Positions 33,035 through 42,125 of a stretch of 64,000 nt of DNA are shown piece by piece (position 1 is the stretch's first letter; every line of letters begins with the position of its first letter). The position numbers and the translations under genes were made by a program. The notes under the pieces are model-generated. The model was not told the DNA's origin, made no database searches, and worked only from the letters and a program-made list of their open reading frames with translations. This DNA comes from Candidatus Woesearchaeota archaeon. Lineage in GTDB: Archaea > Nanobdellota > Nanobdellia > Woesearchaeales > UBA10216. The stretch lies in assembly GCA_016192905.1 (NCBI GenBank), contig JACPTG010000004.1, positions 109,734 to 173,733 on the forward strand, in the 5' to 3' direction.

Positions 33035-34681
33035 ATGCCAACAATAACCTTCTCACTCAAAGACCTCCAGCAACTCGCGGGAAGAAAAATATCCCCGGAG
33101 CAGATGCATGAACTCGCACACTATTTCAAGGGCGAATTCCAGGGCTACAACAAGGCCACAGACGAGGCAACGGTTGAGCTGGACGACACCAACCTCCCAT
33201 ACCTATGGAGCGTGGAAGGCATGGCAAGGCTCCTGCGGGGAGTGTTTGGAGCAGAAAAGGGAATTGCCCTGCTGAAAACAACCAAGGGGCCATACGAAAT
33301 AATTGTTGACGAATCTGTAAAGGAAATCAGGCCTTACATTGAGGGCTTTGTGGCCAAGGGAAGGAAAATAGACGAATACCTCCTGAAGCAGCTCATACAG
33401 CTGCAGGAAAAATACTGCGACAGCTACGGAAGAAGGCGCGAAAAGGCGTCAATAGGAATGTACTCATACAGGCGGATAAAATTCCCCCTCCTCTACAAGG
33501 CGGCATCTCCAGGAAGCGTGAAATTCCCGCCGCTCGGATATGAAAGGGAAATGACATTAGCGCAAATAATTGAGCAGCATCCCAAGGGAAAGGAATATGG
33601 AAAAGCCCTCAGGAACAGCAAGGCATACCCAATACTTACAGACAGCAATAACCAGGTGCTAAGCCTCATACCAATCATAAACTCCAACAGCCTTGGGAAG
33701 CTGGAGCCGGGCGACGCAGAATTCTTTTTTGAGGTGACAGGGACAGATGCAGAGGCAACAAGGCTCGCCACCAATATTTTTGCATATGCGCTCCATGAAA
33801 GGGGATTCCAAATCTATTCCTCAACAATACGCAGCGGAGGGAAAATAAAAGCAGTTCCTGACCTGACCTCTGAGAAGCTGAAGATAAGCAGGCAGGATGT
33901 GCGAAATCTGCTGGGACTTGACCTGAAAGACGCTGAAATAAGGAGCCTGCTTGAGAAGGCAAGATACGGGTTCAACAACTACACTGTCGAAGTCCCGCCA
34001 TACAGGGCAGACATAATGCACCCATTTGACATAATAGAAGACATCGCAATAATGTACGGGTTTGATAAGATAACGCCTCTGGAGCTTGAAAGCTACACAA
34101 CAGGCAAGAAAGCCCGGATGGTTGACTTCGTAGACATTACCAGGGAAATAGCAATAGGCCTCGGCTACCAGGAACTGTTCAGCCAGATACTCACCAGCAA
34201 AGCCACGCTTTACGACAGGATGGCAACACCAGACCCCGGCACAGTGGAAATAGAAAACCCGATGTCAGAAAACTTCTCAGCAGTAAGGACATGGCTGCTC
34301 CCTGTCCTACTGGAAATGCTCTCCAAAAACAAGCATGCCGACTACCCGCAAAAAGTGTTCGAGCAGGGACTGGTAACAGAAAGGAAAGTAGAGAAAATAA
34401 CCGACCACGAAAAAATAGCCCTGGCCAGCTGCCACAACAACGCAGACTACACCGAGGCGAGGCAAACCGCAGAACACCTCATGAGGCAGCTTGGCTTTGA
34501 GTACAAGATTACCGAGACAGAGCATCCTGCTTTCATAAAAGGCAGGGTGGCTGCGCTGGCAATAAACAAAAAAACAGCAGGGTTCTTCGGAGAGATATCG
34601 CCTGAAGTGCTGGCAAACTGGGGGCTGGAAACCCCTGTCTGCGCGGTCGAGATAGACCTTTCTGAACTGCGGCATTATTGA
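33035..34681 (+). CDS. pheT: Phenylalanyl-tRNA synthetase beta subunit
   Basis: This 548-residue protein is of the archaeal/eukaryotic beta-chain length. It has a B3/B4 editing region (about 85-270), the B5 domain (about 275-345, VPPYRADIMHPFDIIEDIAIMYG) and the catalytic-like C-terminal domain with ENPMSENFSAVRTWLLP. It begins immediately after pheS. Confidence 0.95.
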   Translation: MPTITFSLKDLQQLAGRKISPEQMHELAHYFKGEFQGYNKATDEATVELDDTNLPYLWSVEGMARLLRGVFGAEKGIALLKTTKGPYEIIVDESVKEIRPYIEGFVAKGRKIDEYLLKQLIQLQEKYCDSYGRRREKASIGMYSYRRIKFPLLYKAASPGSVKFPPLGYEREMTLAQIIEQHPKGKEYGKALRNSKAYPILTDSNNQVLSLIPIINSNSLGKLEPGDAEFFFEVTGTDAEATRLATNIFAYALHERGFQIYSSTIRSGGKIKAVPDLTSEKLKISRQDVRNLLGLDLKDAEIRSLLEKARYGFNNYTVEVPPYRADIMHPFDIIEDIAIMYGFDKITPLELESYTTGKKARMVDFVDITREIAIGLGYQELFSQILTSKATLYDRMATPDPGTVEIENPMSENFSAVRTWLLPVLLEMLSKNKHADYPQKVFEQGLVTERKVEKITDHEKIALASCHNNADYTEARQTAEHLMRQLGFEYKITETEHPAFIKGRVAALAINKKTAGFFGEISPEVLANWGLETPVCAVEIDLSELRHY

Positions 34682-34727
34682 AGAGGCTTTTTTTGGCGAT
34701 GTTTGTAATTTTTCTCTTTTACTAAAG

Positions 34728-34750
34728 TAGCAGGCTAACTCTTCGTGTAC
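34728..34750. repeat. 23-bp intergenic repeat, copy 2
   Basis: Identical to 458-480. Here ACTCTT within the repeat can pair with AAGAGT just downstream (34738-34743 with 34773-34778), giving a hairpin different from that at copy 1. It lies between pheT and a toxin-antitoxin pair. Confidence 0.7.
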
Positions 34751-34825
34751 GGCAAAGCAGCCAAGAGTGCGCAAAAAGCAAACCTTTAAAAGGAAGTTTA
34801 CGTTTACATTGAACAGTAAACAAAG

Positions 34826-35143
34826 GTGATTGGCTTGTATGCAAATGTCGCCGCGAGGGTCCCTGACGCAATACTCCGGGATATACACTATGTTGCCCGT
34901 GAGGAGAATAGCGATAAATCCAAGATAGTCAGGGAGCTGCTGGCAGAAGGCATAAAATCCAAACTTTTGGATTTGTCCCTGAAAAAGTATTCCAGAAGGG
35001 AGGTATCCCTGGGAAGGGCTGCTGAATTGGCGAAAATCCCCCTGGCGGATTTTATGGTAAAGGCTGCCGAAAGAAAGATACCCCTCAATTACTCTGTTGA
35101 ATCCGTGAAGAAGGATTTTAAGGCCGCGCTGAAGGCAAAATGA
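34826..35143 (+). CDS. UPF0175-like antitoxin
   Basis: This 105-residue protein has an N-terminal ribbon-helix-helix-like part (EENSDKSKIVRELLAEGIK) and the UPF0175 segment YSRREVSLGRAAELAKIPLADFM. It overlaps the downstream PIN-domain gene by four bases, a usual UPF0175-DUF3368 toxin-antitoxin pair. The start is GTG at 34826 or TTG at 34835; AAAGGTGAT fits the latter. CCTTTAAAAGG upstream may be the TATA box. Confidence 0.75.
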   Translation: MIGLYANVAARVPDAILRDIHYVAREENSDKSKIVRELLAEGIKSKLLDLSLKKYSRREVSLGRAAELAKIPLADFMVKAAERKIPLNYSVESVKKDFKAALKAK

Positions 35144-35628
35144 TTGTTGCCAATTCTTCGCCTGTAATTACCTTGGCAAGGCAAGGCCTGCTCGACCTTC
35201 TTAAAGACTGCTTTGAAAAAGTGATCATACCTGAATGCGTTTACAAGGAAGTGATGCATAAAGACGCCAGCCCGGAGGCAGTTGCTCTGGCAAGGGCGAT
35301 TAAGGCAAAATGGATTTCAGTACATCCGTCGCCCATTATTCCAAATCTTGAAACAAAAAACATTGGCGAAGGGGAAAAGGAGGCCATAGCATTGGCACAC
35401 CATCACAAGTTCTTGCTGATTATTGATGATGACCTTGCCAAAAAATACTCTTCCATTTTCGGAGTGGAGGCCCATGGCACCCTTTATGTGATATATGTCG
35501 CCTGTGCCCGGAAGATTTTGAGTAAAAGCAGAGCCAGAATTGCGCTTGACAGCATGATAGCTGACGGTTTCTATATCTCGTCTAATCTTTATTCAGAATT
35601 TATCAGCCTCCTGGACTCGCTGGAGTAG
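35140..35628 (+). CDS. DUF3368 PIN-domain toxin-like protein
   Basis: This 162-residue protein starts VANSSPVITLARQGLLDLL, typical of DUF3368. It has EGEKEAIALA and LLIIDDDLAKKYS with the acidic metal-site residues of PIN nucleases. It probably cleaves RNA when freed from the UPF0175-like partner encoded just upstream. Catalytic residues look intact, except that the first is Asn in ANSSP where many PIN domains have Asp. Confidence 0.75.
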   Translation: MIVANSSPVITLARQGLLDLLKDCFEKVIIPECVYKEVMHKDASPEAVALARAIKAKWISVHPSPIIPNLETKNIGEGEKEAIALAHHHKFLLIIDDDLAKKYSSIFGVEAHGTLYVIYVACARKILSKSRARIALDSMIADGFYISSNLYSEFISLLDSLE

Positions 35629-35650
35629 TGGCTGACAGAAAACAAATCCT

Positions 35651-35986
35651 TCAGGCCTTCTTAGGCTTCTTTTCCTTTTCTGCAGACTCTGGAGACTTAG
35701 CCCTCTGCTTCCTGGGCCTAGCGGCAGGCTCAGGCTTCTCCCTGACGACCTTAGAAGAAATTAAAATACCTGCTTTCTTCAGCTCTGCAACAATCTCCTC
35801 ATGAGGGGCGTTCCTGGAAATCTTAAGCGAGACCTGCATCGGCTCAAGATGCCTTACATTGCACTTCCTCCTGCGAAGCTCACCCTCAACAACAACGAAA
35901 GTCCTGTCAATAACATCAATCACAACGCCCTTAAGCCCGGCGTCCCTTCCGGCTGTCTTCACCACAACACGGCCAAGTTCAAACAC
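35651..35986 (-). CDS. rpl14e: Ribosomal protein eL14
   Basis: This 111-residue protein has the N-terminal KOW-like beta barrel of eL14 (FELGRVVVKTAGRDAGLKGVVIDVID) and RRRKCNVRHLEP. It ends in a Lys/Pro/Glu-rich tail (about 85-111). It overlaps eL34 by eight bases. Confidence 0.9.
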   Translation of the reverse strand: MFELGRVVVKTAGRDAGLKGVVIDVIDRTFVVVEGELRRRKCNVRHLEPMQVSLKISRNAPHEEIVAELKKAGILISSKVVREKPEPAARPRKQRAKSPESAEKEKKPKKA

Positions 35987-36251
35987 CAGACCTCACCCTG
36001 CCAACAAAAACCTTTCTCACACAAGAGCTGCAAAGAACCCCTCCAAAAGGCCTGTTAGGCCTCCTCTGGCTCTTGGAAACATTGGAAAGCCTGAACGGCC
36101 TGAGCCTCTTCATACCCACAAGCTCACTATGACACTGGGCACAATGCGCCTTAGACGGGTTCCTATGCGCATACGCCACCTTTGTAACGCCGCCAGGAGT
36201 CTTCCTGAAAACCCTCCTCAGCGACCTCGACTTCTGCTTTGACGGCCTCAT
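35979..36251 (-). CDS. rpl34e: Ribosomal protein eL34
   Basis: This 90-residue zinc-binding large-subunit protein has CAQC in the middle and CSSC near the end, plus the typical RRVFRKTPGG start. A CCTTTTTAAAAG box lies about 25-30 bases upstream on the minus strand (36270-36284), so it starts a short eL34-eL14 unit. Confidence 0.92.
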   Translation of the reverse strand: MRPSKQKSRSLRRVFRKTPGGVTKVAYAHRNPSKAHCAQCHSELVGMKRLRPFRLSNVSKSQRRPNRPFGGVLCSSCVRKVFVGRVRSGV

Positions 36252-36358
36252 GGCTAAGTGCGAATAAAGACGCTTTTAAAAAGGTTTTTGAAATGAATCA
36301 GTGTTGTCGAAGGGGTCGCAGATGATTTGTCGCTCTTTACCTTAACTAAACTTACGAA

Positions 36359-36367
36359 TAGCAGGCT
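36359..36367. repeat. Partial third copy of the 23-bp intergenic repeat
   Basis: TAGCAGGCT, preceded by AACTAAA 9-15 bases upstream, matches the start of the repeats at 458 and 34728. The rest of the 36252-36405 gap holds no gene. Confidence 0.35.
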
Positions 36368-36405
36368 GTTGTTACCTTGGGTTTAGCAGCCCCTTTAAAG
36401 TAAAA

Positions 36406-37176
36406 TTAATGCACCTTGAAAGCCTTCCTCAGAAGCATGCTGAAGGCGACTGAGAATATTATGTAAGTGACAAGCCAGCCTATGCTGAGGAAGCCCAGGT
36501 TAACAACGCTAACACCCTTAAGGTCTATTGATATCTTCTGGATTGGGCTCCCCTTCTTTATTGGAAAGCGGTCGCCAGTGTTAATGCCAAGAAAGCTTTT
36601 CTCCTGCTCAAGAACAGGGTCAAGGTACTTCCACCGGCCAGTAACCAGGACATCAATCTCGTAAGCCTCACTGTTGTAAAGGTATTGGAGCCTGTGGCTG
36701 CCCTCCTTACCTTTAAGCCTCCAAACCACTGACTCTGATGCCTGCTGCCTTGCCGGGCTGAGCAGTTCAACCCCTTCTGGAACAGCAAGCTCAACCTCGC
36801 CCTGCGCTCCTTTGGAGAAAATTGCGGTTGTTGTGAACTCCTCGCCAGGCCTTACCTGCTCAAAGGCAAGCGCGCCCTGCATCCAACCCAGAATGAGCAG
36901 GGCAGGCACCATTGTTATGAACATCGGCCTCATGGTGGCGCGAAGCTGCTCAAAGGTCTTCTCCATCATCTGCCTGTTGATTTCACCAAGTCTCTTCGCA
37001 TCCTTCTGCCCCTTAAGCTCACCCCTAAGCCTTTCCATATCCTGCTTAATCTGCTCAAGATGCTTCTGGTCAGTCGTGAACCTGTAAATCAACGTAATAA
37101 GGCCTGAGACAAAAAGGGATACAAGAGCAATTGCAAGCAGCGGGCCAAGCCCAAGCAACAAATCAACGAGGCTCAT
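36406..37176 (-). CDS. EMC3/DUF106 membrane insertase-like protein
   Basis: This 256-residue protein has an N-terminal membrane helix (about 8-32), a charged coiled coil (about 37-75), a second helix (MRPMFITMVPALLILGWM, about 82-100), a soluble beta domain (about 105-220) and a last helix (about 228-248). This is the archaeal DUF106/EMC3 plan of the Oxa1/YidC superfamily, which inserts membrane proteins. It overlaps secY by four bases. The large beta-domain insert before the last helix is longer than in most DUF106 proteins. Confidence 0.78.
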   Translation of the reverse strand: MSLVDLLLGLGPLLAIALVSLFVSGLITLIYRFTTDQKHLEQIKQDMERLRGELKGQKDAKRLGEINRQMMEKTFEQLRATMRPMFITMVPALLILGWMQGALAFEQVRPGEEFTTTAIFSKGAQGEVELAVPEGVELLSPARQQASESVVWRLKGKEGSHRLQYLYNSEAYEIDVLVTGRWKYLDPVLEQEKSFLGINTGDRFPIKKGSPIQKISIDLKGVSVVNLGFLSIGWLVTYIIFSVAFSMLLRKAFKVH

Positions 37177-38582
37177 TCCCCGATGAACCTCCTCATCATG
37201 GGATTCATGTCCATGGCGTGCTGCTTGGCTATGTCCTCGTACAGTTTGTAGATAATCATGACAGTCAGCAGCAGGCCTGTGCCGCTGGTCAGCGCGCCTG
37301 AAATGTCAGCAGCAGAGCTGAGGAACCCAACAGTGATGGCGCCCATGACAGTAAGAGGCGTGATATACCTGTTCAGGATGCTTTCCAGAATCCTCTCATC
37401 CCTCCTGAAGCCAGGAATCTGCAGGCCGCTGCTAAGCATCTGCTTCGCCTGGCTCCTCGCATCCATGCCTGAGGTCTTCATCCAGAAAATTGAAAACAAC
37501 ACAGCCCCGGCAATCATGAAAAACATGTAGCTCAACGCATGCGCAACATCAAGAGGCCTGAGCGCGCCTCTGACAATCAGGCTAAGCAGGTTGGGCGGAG
37601 CGAGCCACACCACAAGGCCTGAATCAGGCACGTTGCCTGCATAAGTGCCAAGAATTGGAAAGCCAGCCCTCTGCAGCAAAGTGGCGAAGAGCTGGATGTT
37701 GGCCAGCAGGGCAGCGACAAGAATCACAGGGATGTTGCTTGTGTAAATGAAGGCAAGCGGCCACCTGATGCCATGACCCCTGATTCTCCCGAATGAAAGG
37801 GGAATCTCAACCTTCATCGCCTGCGCGTAAACAGCGATTACGAATATCGCAACAGTGGTCGCAATGGCGAGAAGCGCGGCAAGCACCTCAACAAGGTCGC
37901 CCTGGCCCAGGAAATACGAGATTGCAGGAATCGCGCCAACAGGAGGCTGGTTTGTCTCCCAGTAAAACAAAAGCGTCCTTCCAGCCTGGTCAACTATCGG
38001 CGAGGCAATCATTGGGCTCAGAAGCCTGACCATGATGGACTTTGAAACCCCTGCTGCGATGAAAAGGCTGATGCCAGAGCCAAAGCCCCACTTTGTAACG
38101 ACCTCGTCCATGAAAAGGATAAGCAGGCCTCCGAGGACAAGCTGGAAAACTATGACCAGGGGGTTAATCCCCTGAGCAGGGCCCAGGCCTCCTGTGAACA
38201 CATAAACCATTGACTCAAACAGGACAAAGGCAAGCGACAGGAGCTTCTGCAGGCCCTGAAAGTCCTTCTTTCCCTCAGTGGTTGTCAGGTCAAACTTAAG
38301 CACGCCTGCCCCATTCAAAAGCTGAAGCATGATTGAAGCCGTGACAATCGGGCCGATGCCAAGCGACACAATTGAGCCGAACTCAGCGCCAAGGATTATT
38401 GAAAGGAACTGAAACTGTCTCAGCTCGTTAGGGCCGAGGCCGTAAAGGGGAATAAGGCCCAAGGCGAAAAAAAGAGCCAGGATTATCAGCGTCCACTTAA
38501 GCTTCTCCTTAAAAGACAGCCTCTTCTCAGTGGGCCTGGCAACCTCAGGAAGGTAGCTTATAACCTGATGGAACAAGGACAT
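37173..38582 (-). CDS. secY: Protein translocase subunit SecY
   Basis: This 469-residue channel protein has about ten membrane helices. Recognisable parts are the plug region IPLYGLGPNELRQFQFLSIILGAEFGSIVSLGIGP, KVEIPLSFGRIRGHG before helix 6, and SGLQIPGFRRDERILESILNRYI in the last cytoplasmic loop. It follows uL15 by one base, its standard spc-operon place. Confidence 0.96.
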   Translation of the reverse strand: MSLFHQVISYLPEVARPTEKRLSFKEKLKWTLIILALFFALGLIPLYGLGPNELRQFQFLSIILGAEFGSIVSLGIGPIVTASIMLQLLNGAGVLKFDLTTTEGKKDFQGLQKLLSLAFVLFESMVYVFTGGLGPAQGINPLVIVFQLVLGGLLILFMDEVVTKWGFGSGISLFIAAGVSKSIMVRLLSPMIASPIVDQAGRTLLFYWETNQPPVGAIPAISYFLGQGDLVEVLAALLAIATTVAIFVIAVYAQAMKVEIPLSFGRIRGHGIRWPLAFIYTSNIPVILVAALLANIQLFATLLQRAGFPILGTYAGNVPDSGLVVWLAPPNLLSLIVRGALRPLDVAHALSYMFFMIAGAVLFSIFWMKTSGMDARSQAKQMLSSGLQIPGFRRDERILESILNRYITPLTVMGAITVGFLSSAADISGALTSGTGLLLTVMIIYKLYEDIAKQHAMDMNPMMRRFIGE

Positions 38583-38583
38583 T

Positions 38584-39021
38584 TTAAACCAACTGCACTT
38601 CGCCTCCTGACTCCTTAACCGACTCCACAGCAGACCTGGAAGCAGACTTAACCTTAATCACCATTTTTGAGCGCAGCCTGCCCTTTCCAAGAAGCTTGGA
38701 ATAACCAGCCTTGCCAAGGTCAATTAAATACTTTCCGCTTTCCTCCACAGCAGCGCCCTTTCCAACAAAGAAAGGCAGGTGCTCCTCAATGTACGAAATG
38801 TTAACAGCCCTGACATCCCTGGCTCCAGGAGGCGAAAAGCCCCTCCTTCCAAAATAGTCGAGCTTCCATACAGAAGGCTTTTTGCTGTCAGCCCGCTTCC
38901 CAGTGCCTGCCATCCCTGCACCACCATGGTGGCCAGCGCCCCTATGCTTCTTCATAGAGCCCCAGCCGTGGGTATGCGAGCCGCGATGCCTTGAAGATTT
39001 CTTTCTCCTGTTAGCAGTCAT
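38584..39021 (-). CDS. rpl15: Ribosomal protein uL15
   Basis: This 145-residue protein has the basic, glycine-rich start SRHRGSHTHGWGSMKKHRGAGHHGG and a C-terminal LGKGRLRSKMVIKVKSASRSA. It overlaps uL30 by four bases. Confidence 0.94.
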   Translation of the reverse strand: MTANRRKKSSRHRGSHTHGWGSMKKHRGAGHHGGAGMAGTGKRADSKKPSVWKLDYFGRRGFSPPGARDVRAVNISYIEEHLPFFVGKGAAVEESGKYLIDLGKAGYSKLLGKGRLRSKMVIKVKSASRSAVESVKESGGEVQLV

Positions 39022-39317
39022 TTTGGAACACCCGCAAGAGCAGCATCCAACGCCTTAATCCTTCCAGCCCTCCTCTTGGGAGCCTTCAGGAACTTCAGCC
39101 TGATAAACCTTGAGCCAAGCTTCCCAGCAGCCTCGCCGCTGATTTCCTTCCACACTACAAAATCCTTGACCTTGCGAACCATGCCCATCACATCAGGCTT
39201 CGCATCAAGCACGACGCAATAATTCTTCCTGTAAAGCCTAAGCATCTGCAGGGTATCCTTCACCTTCCCGGATACATTCACCTGTCCCTTAATCCTGGCA
39301 ACTGCAATCTTCTTCAT
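39018..39317 (-). CDS. rpl30: Ribosomal protein uL30 (short)
   Basis: This 99-residue protein begins AVARIKGQVNVSGKVKDTLQMLRLYRKNYCVVL, the uL30 core. It is shorter than the roughly 150 residues usual in archaea because the C-terminal extension is mostly missing. Confidence 0.9.
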   Translation of the reverse strand: MKKIAVARIKGQVNVSGKVKDTLQMLRLYRKNYCVVLDAKPDVMGMVRKVKDFVVWKEISGEAAGKLGSRFIRLKFLKAPKRRAGRIKALDAALAGVPK

Positions 39318-40075
39318 ACCTTCCCTTCCACAACGCCCAAGCCCTCAACAAACCTGCTGTGAAGCTTTGTGCCAACAAGCTTCGACAACGCGGCCTGACA
39401 AGCGCGCACAAGATTAGTTGTTGTCCTAGTCTGGCCAACAGTCTTTGACCAGACATCCCTAATACCCGCCATCTGAAGAATCTTCTGGCACTCCTCCTGA
39501 ACAACTAAGCCAGTGCCCTTCGGCGCAGGCATTAAAGTAAGGACAACAGAGCCACACTTTCCAGTAACCATAAAGGGAATGCTGTGAGGCTCCCTGCAGC
39601 CGCACTGCCATGAGCCGCAGCCACGCCTTATCTTAATGATTGCAAGCTTTGCATTCCTGAGGGCCTTCTCCCTGGAAGGCACAGTCTCCCTGCTTTTGCC
39701 AAAGCCAATTCCAACGTAGCCATTCCTGTTGCCCACCACTATGCAAGTTGAAAAGCTTGGCTTGTTTCCCTCTGCGGTCTTCTTCTGGGTCTGCTTGAAA
39801 ACACGCCTCTGGCCGCCACCGAACTTTCCCTTGGCCTGGCCAATCATCATAAGCTCTGCGCCCAGATTATCCAGCAGGCAGTCAACTATCTCAGACTCCA
39901 AAATGGGCTCACCTGAATCAAGAACTTCATCAATATCACTGACCTCACGAGACTTTACTCTCTTTCCAAGGCCGGTCTTAGGCTGCCAGCTTTCAAGCGC
40001 AGCAGACCTTGGAGCAGGCTCAATAGCAGCCTTATCCTCCTCTTCAACATTAACTACAAGCTCAACCTTTTCCAT
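39314..40075 (-). CDS. rps5: Ribosomal protein uS5
   Basis: This 253-residue protein has an acidic N-terminal extension (about 1-60), the double-stranded RNA-binding fold with VGNRNGYVGIGFGKS and the archaeal RGCGSWQCG segment. The C-terminal domain ends in GVVEGKV. It starts one base after the uL18 stop. Confidence 0.95.
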   Translation of the reverse strand: MEKVELVVNVEEEDKAAIEPAPRSAALESWQPKTGLGKRVKSREVSDIDEVLDSGEPILESEIVDCLLDNLGAELMMIGQAKGKFGGGQRRVFKQTQKKTAEGNKPSFSTCIVVGNRNGYVGIGFGKSRETVPSREKALRNAKLAIIKIRRGCGSWQCGCREPHSIPFMVTGKCGSVVLTLMPAPKGTGLVVQEECQKILQMAGIRDVWSKTVGQTRTTTNLVRACQAALSKLVGTKLHSRFVEGLGVVEGKV

Positions 40076-40567
40076 TCATCCACCCTTTGCAATCCTGCTT
40101 TTCAATTCAGCCATTTCCTGGCCAGCGCTGCCCTTAATATGGCCGCCGTTCAACCTTGAGTCATCAGGAAAAACAGACGGGTCATGGGGCACCTCAATCC
40201 CGGTGTCAACAACACCCTTCAGCGCAGCGTAAATCCTGCCACGGCCTTTCGGCGACCTTAAGTCAGCGATGCCTGAAGACAAGCCAGCCTTCCTTGCACG
40301 CATGCCTGCAAGAAGCCCGGTAAGGTAGGCTGTGCAGAGGTTAAGGCCGTGCTTCCATCCCAGCTTCCTAAGCGAGGCAGAGCCTGCTGAAACCAGAATC
40401 CTGTCACCCTTGTCGCCAGCCTCAACAAACTGGACAATCACCTGCCTTAAAGTGCGCCTTACAACTATCCTGGGCCTGCCTGAAAGAAGAAGCGCAGCCC
40501 TCCTCCTGTAATCAGTCTTTCCCTCCCTCTTCCGCCTGTACTGAACCGAGTACCTTTTTGTATTCAT
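40076..40567 (-). CDS. rpl18: Ribosomal protein uL18
   Basis: This 163-residue 5S-rRNA-binding protein has RRKREGKTDYRRRAALLLSG, QFVEAGDKGDRILVSA and a C-terminal GVVDTGIEVPHDPSVFPDD, typical of the archaeal form. It overlaps eL19 by four bases. Confidence 0.94.
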   Translation of the reverse strand: MNTKRYSVQYRRKREGKTDYRRRAALLLSGRPRIVVRRTLRQVIVQFVEAGDKGDRILVSAGSASLRKLGWKHGLNLCTAYLTGLLAGMRARKAGLSSGIADLRSPKGRGRIYAALKGVVDTGIEVPHDPSVFPDDSRLNGGHIKGSAGQEMAELKSRIAKGG

Positions 40568-41013
40568 TTTTTAGCCACGAAAAGCTTCTGCTCATTGATG
40601 TAAAGCTTAATGTGCCTCCTGTTCCTGAAAAAGCCGCCCTTGGCCTTCCTGTAAAGGTCGTTGAACACTGACTTCTCAACCAGCCCCTTAGCCCTAATCT
40701 GCCCCAAAAAAGCCCTCTGAAGCCTAATCCTGGCAATCCAGTCCGCCTTTCCTGAAAGCCGGGCTGTCTTGCTGCCCTTCCTGCTGCCAGCGCCCTTCCT
40801 CCTTCCCTTCCTCCTCTGGTCAGCGGCAAAACGAATCCTTGCCCTTGAAATGCCTGCAGCAGGGAGCTTTGTGATTGCACGCTCTGCAATCAACGAGCGC
40901 ACATCCTGTCTTGTTATGGCCTCCTTTATGTCAGCGAGCCGCTCAGGATTAAACCTTATCCTGGAAGCAGAGCATTTCAGTATCTGGCTGGCAAGCCTTT
41001 TCTGCAGCATCAC
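40564..41013 (-). CDS. rpl19e: Ribosomal protein eL19
   Basis: This 149-residue, strongly basic protein has LQKRLASQILKCSASRI at the start, RKGRRKGAGSRKG in the middle and YRKAKGGFFRNRRHIKLYI near the end, all eL19 signatures. Confidence 0.95.
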   Translation of the reverse strand: MMLQKRLASQILKCSASRIRFNPERLADIKEAITRQDVRSLIAERAITKLPAAGISRARIRFAADQRRKGRRKGAGSRKGSKTARLSGKADWIARIRLQRAFLGQIRAKGLVEKSVFNDLYRKAKGGFFRNRRHIKLYINEQKLFVAKK

Positions 41014-41588
41014 ATTTCCCTCCTGGTCAGCACCTTATCCTTCTCCCTCTTCTCAGCCTCTTTCCTCTCCTCATCTGAAAGTGCAGGAGCCTCAGCAGCA
41101 TCCTTTTTCAGCTCAGGCTTTTCCTCCCTTAACTCTGGTTTTTCCTGCTTTAACCCTGCCTGCTTTGACTCTGGCTTTTTCCGACTACGCTTCTCAAGCC
41201 TTGCTTTTACCTTTCGCTCGCCGACAACACCCAAACCCAGCTTTGAGGCAGCCTCCAAAATCAAAACAGCCTTTTTCAGGCCAACGCCATGCCTGATAAG
41301 AGCAACCTCGCGCTGCCTGTCAAGGTTCTCCAAATCGCCGACATTTGAAACCAAAACCCTTTTCATGCCCTTCCTGTCAAGATGGCGGACAGCTGCAGGA
41401 GAGCTGAATCCAATTTCAACATGATGAGGATGGCCCTTCTTACGCATCCTGAGCTTTGAATGAAGACCCCTGGGCCGCCTCCACTTTTTCGGAAGCTCCT
41501 TGCGCTTGTGAAAATCCTGAATGAGGAATTCAGGCTTCCTAGCCTTAGCCTTCCGCCTGACCTCCAAAAGCCTTGCGATTTCAGTCAT
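41010..41588 (-). CDS. rpl32e: Ribosomal protein eL32 with charged C-terminal tail
   Basis: The eL32 core (about 1-125) includes WRRPRGLHSKLRMRKKGHP and GFSSPAAVRHL. About 60 further residues form a Lys/Glu/Pro-rich tail with repeated KPEL motifs, longer than in most archaeal eL32 proteins. The tail is likely unstructured. Confidence 0.93.
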   Translation of the reverse strand: MTEIARLLEVRRKAKARKPEFLIQDFHKRKELPKKWRRPRGLHSKLRMRKKGHPHHVEIGFSSPAAVRHLDRKGMKRVLVSNVGDLENLDRQREVALIRHGVGLKKAVLILEAASKLGLGVVGERKVKARLEKRSRKKPESKQAGLKQEKPELREEKPELKKDAAEAPALSDEERKEAEKREKDKVLTRREM

Positions 41589-42121
41589 TGCCGGTCCCTG
41601 CTCTTCCTGATTATGTAAATGCCGTCCATGAATATGCGCCTGTCAAAGGAAGACCTCCTCGTTACCTGCTCCACAGAGGCGGCGAACTGAGATGCAGCGT
41701 CAATGTCCGGAGACTCAACAACAAGCTCCTGCCCCTCAACCTTGACTTTGATGCCAGGCAAAATCCTCAGCTTCCTCGGATGCTTCTCTCCAAAAAAATT
41801 CTTTATCTGAAGTTCCTGGCCTGACACTGCCACATTCATAGGAAAGTGGCCAGAGCAAATCTTCATCCGATAAACGTGGCCTGAAAAAACCCCTGAAACC
41901 ATGTTCCTCAAGTGCGCCTTGGATGTGCCAATCATCGTTCCCATCCGTTTCCCCTGCCCAGACCATTCCAGAACAACCTTGCCAGGCTGAACAGACAGGC
42001 TTATACCAGGAGTTGCCATCGGCCTGCTGACCTCACCATTAGGCCCCTTCACTGAAAGCACGCCGTCCTTATAAGAAGCGGTCACGCCCTGCGGCAATTC
42101 AACCTGCTCAGACTTCGCCAT
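41585..42121 (-). CDS. rpl6: Ribosomal protein uL6
   Basis: The protein is about 178 residues from the ATG at 42121. Both uL6 domains are seen: VSVKGPNGEV-like VLSVKGPNGEVSR and NFFGEKHPRKLRILPGIKVKV. The ATG is chosen because the longer frame overlaps uS8 needlessly. Confidence 0.94.
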   Translation of the reverse strand: MAKSEQVELPQGVTASYKDGVLSVKGPNGEVSRPMATPGISLSVQPGKVVLEWSGQGKRMGTMIGTSKAHLRNMVSGVFSGHVYRMKICSGHFPMNVAVSGQELQIKNFFGEKHPRKLRILPGIKVKVEGQELVVESPDIDAASQFAASVEQVTRRSSFDRRIFMDGIYIIRKSRDRQ

Positions 42122-42125
42122 TTCA

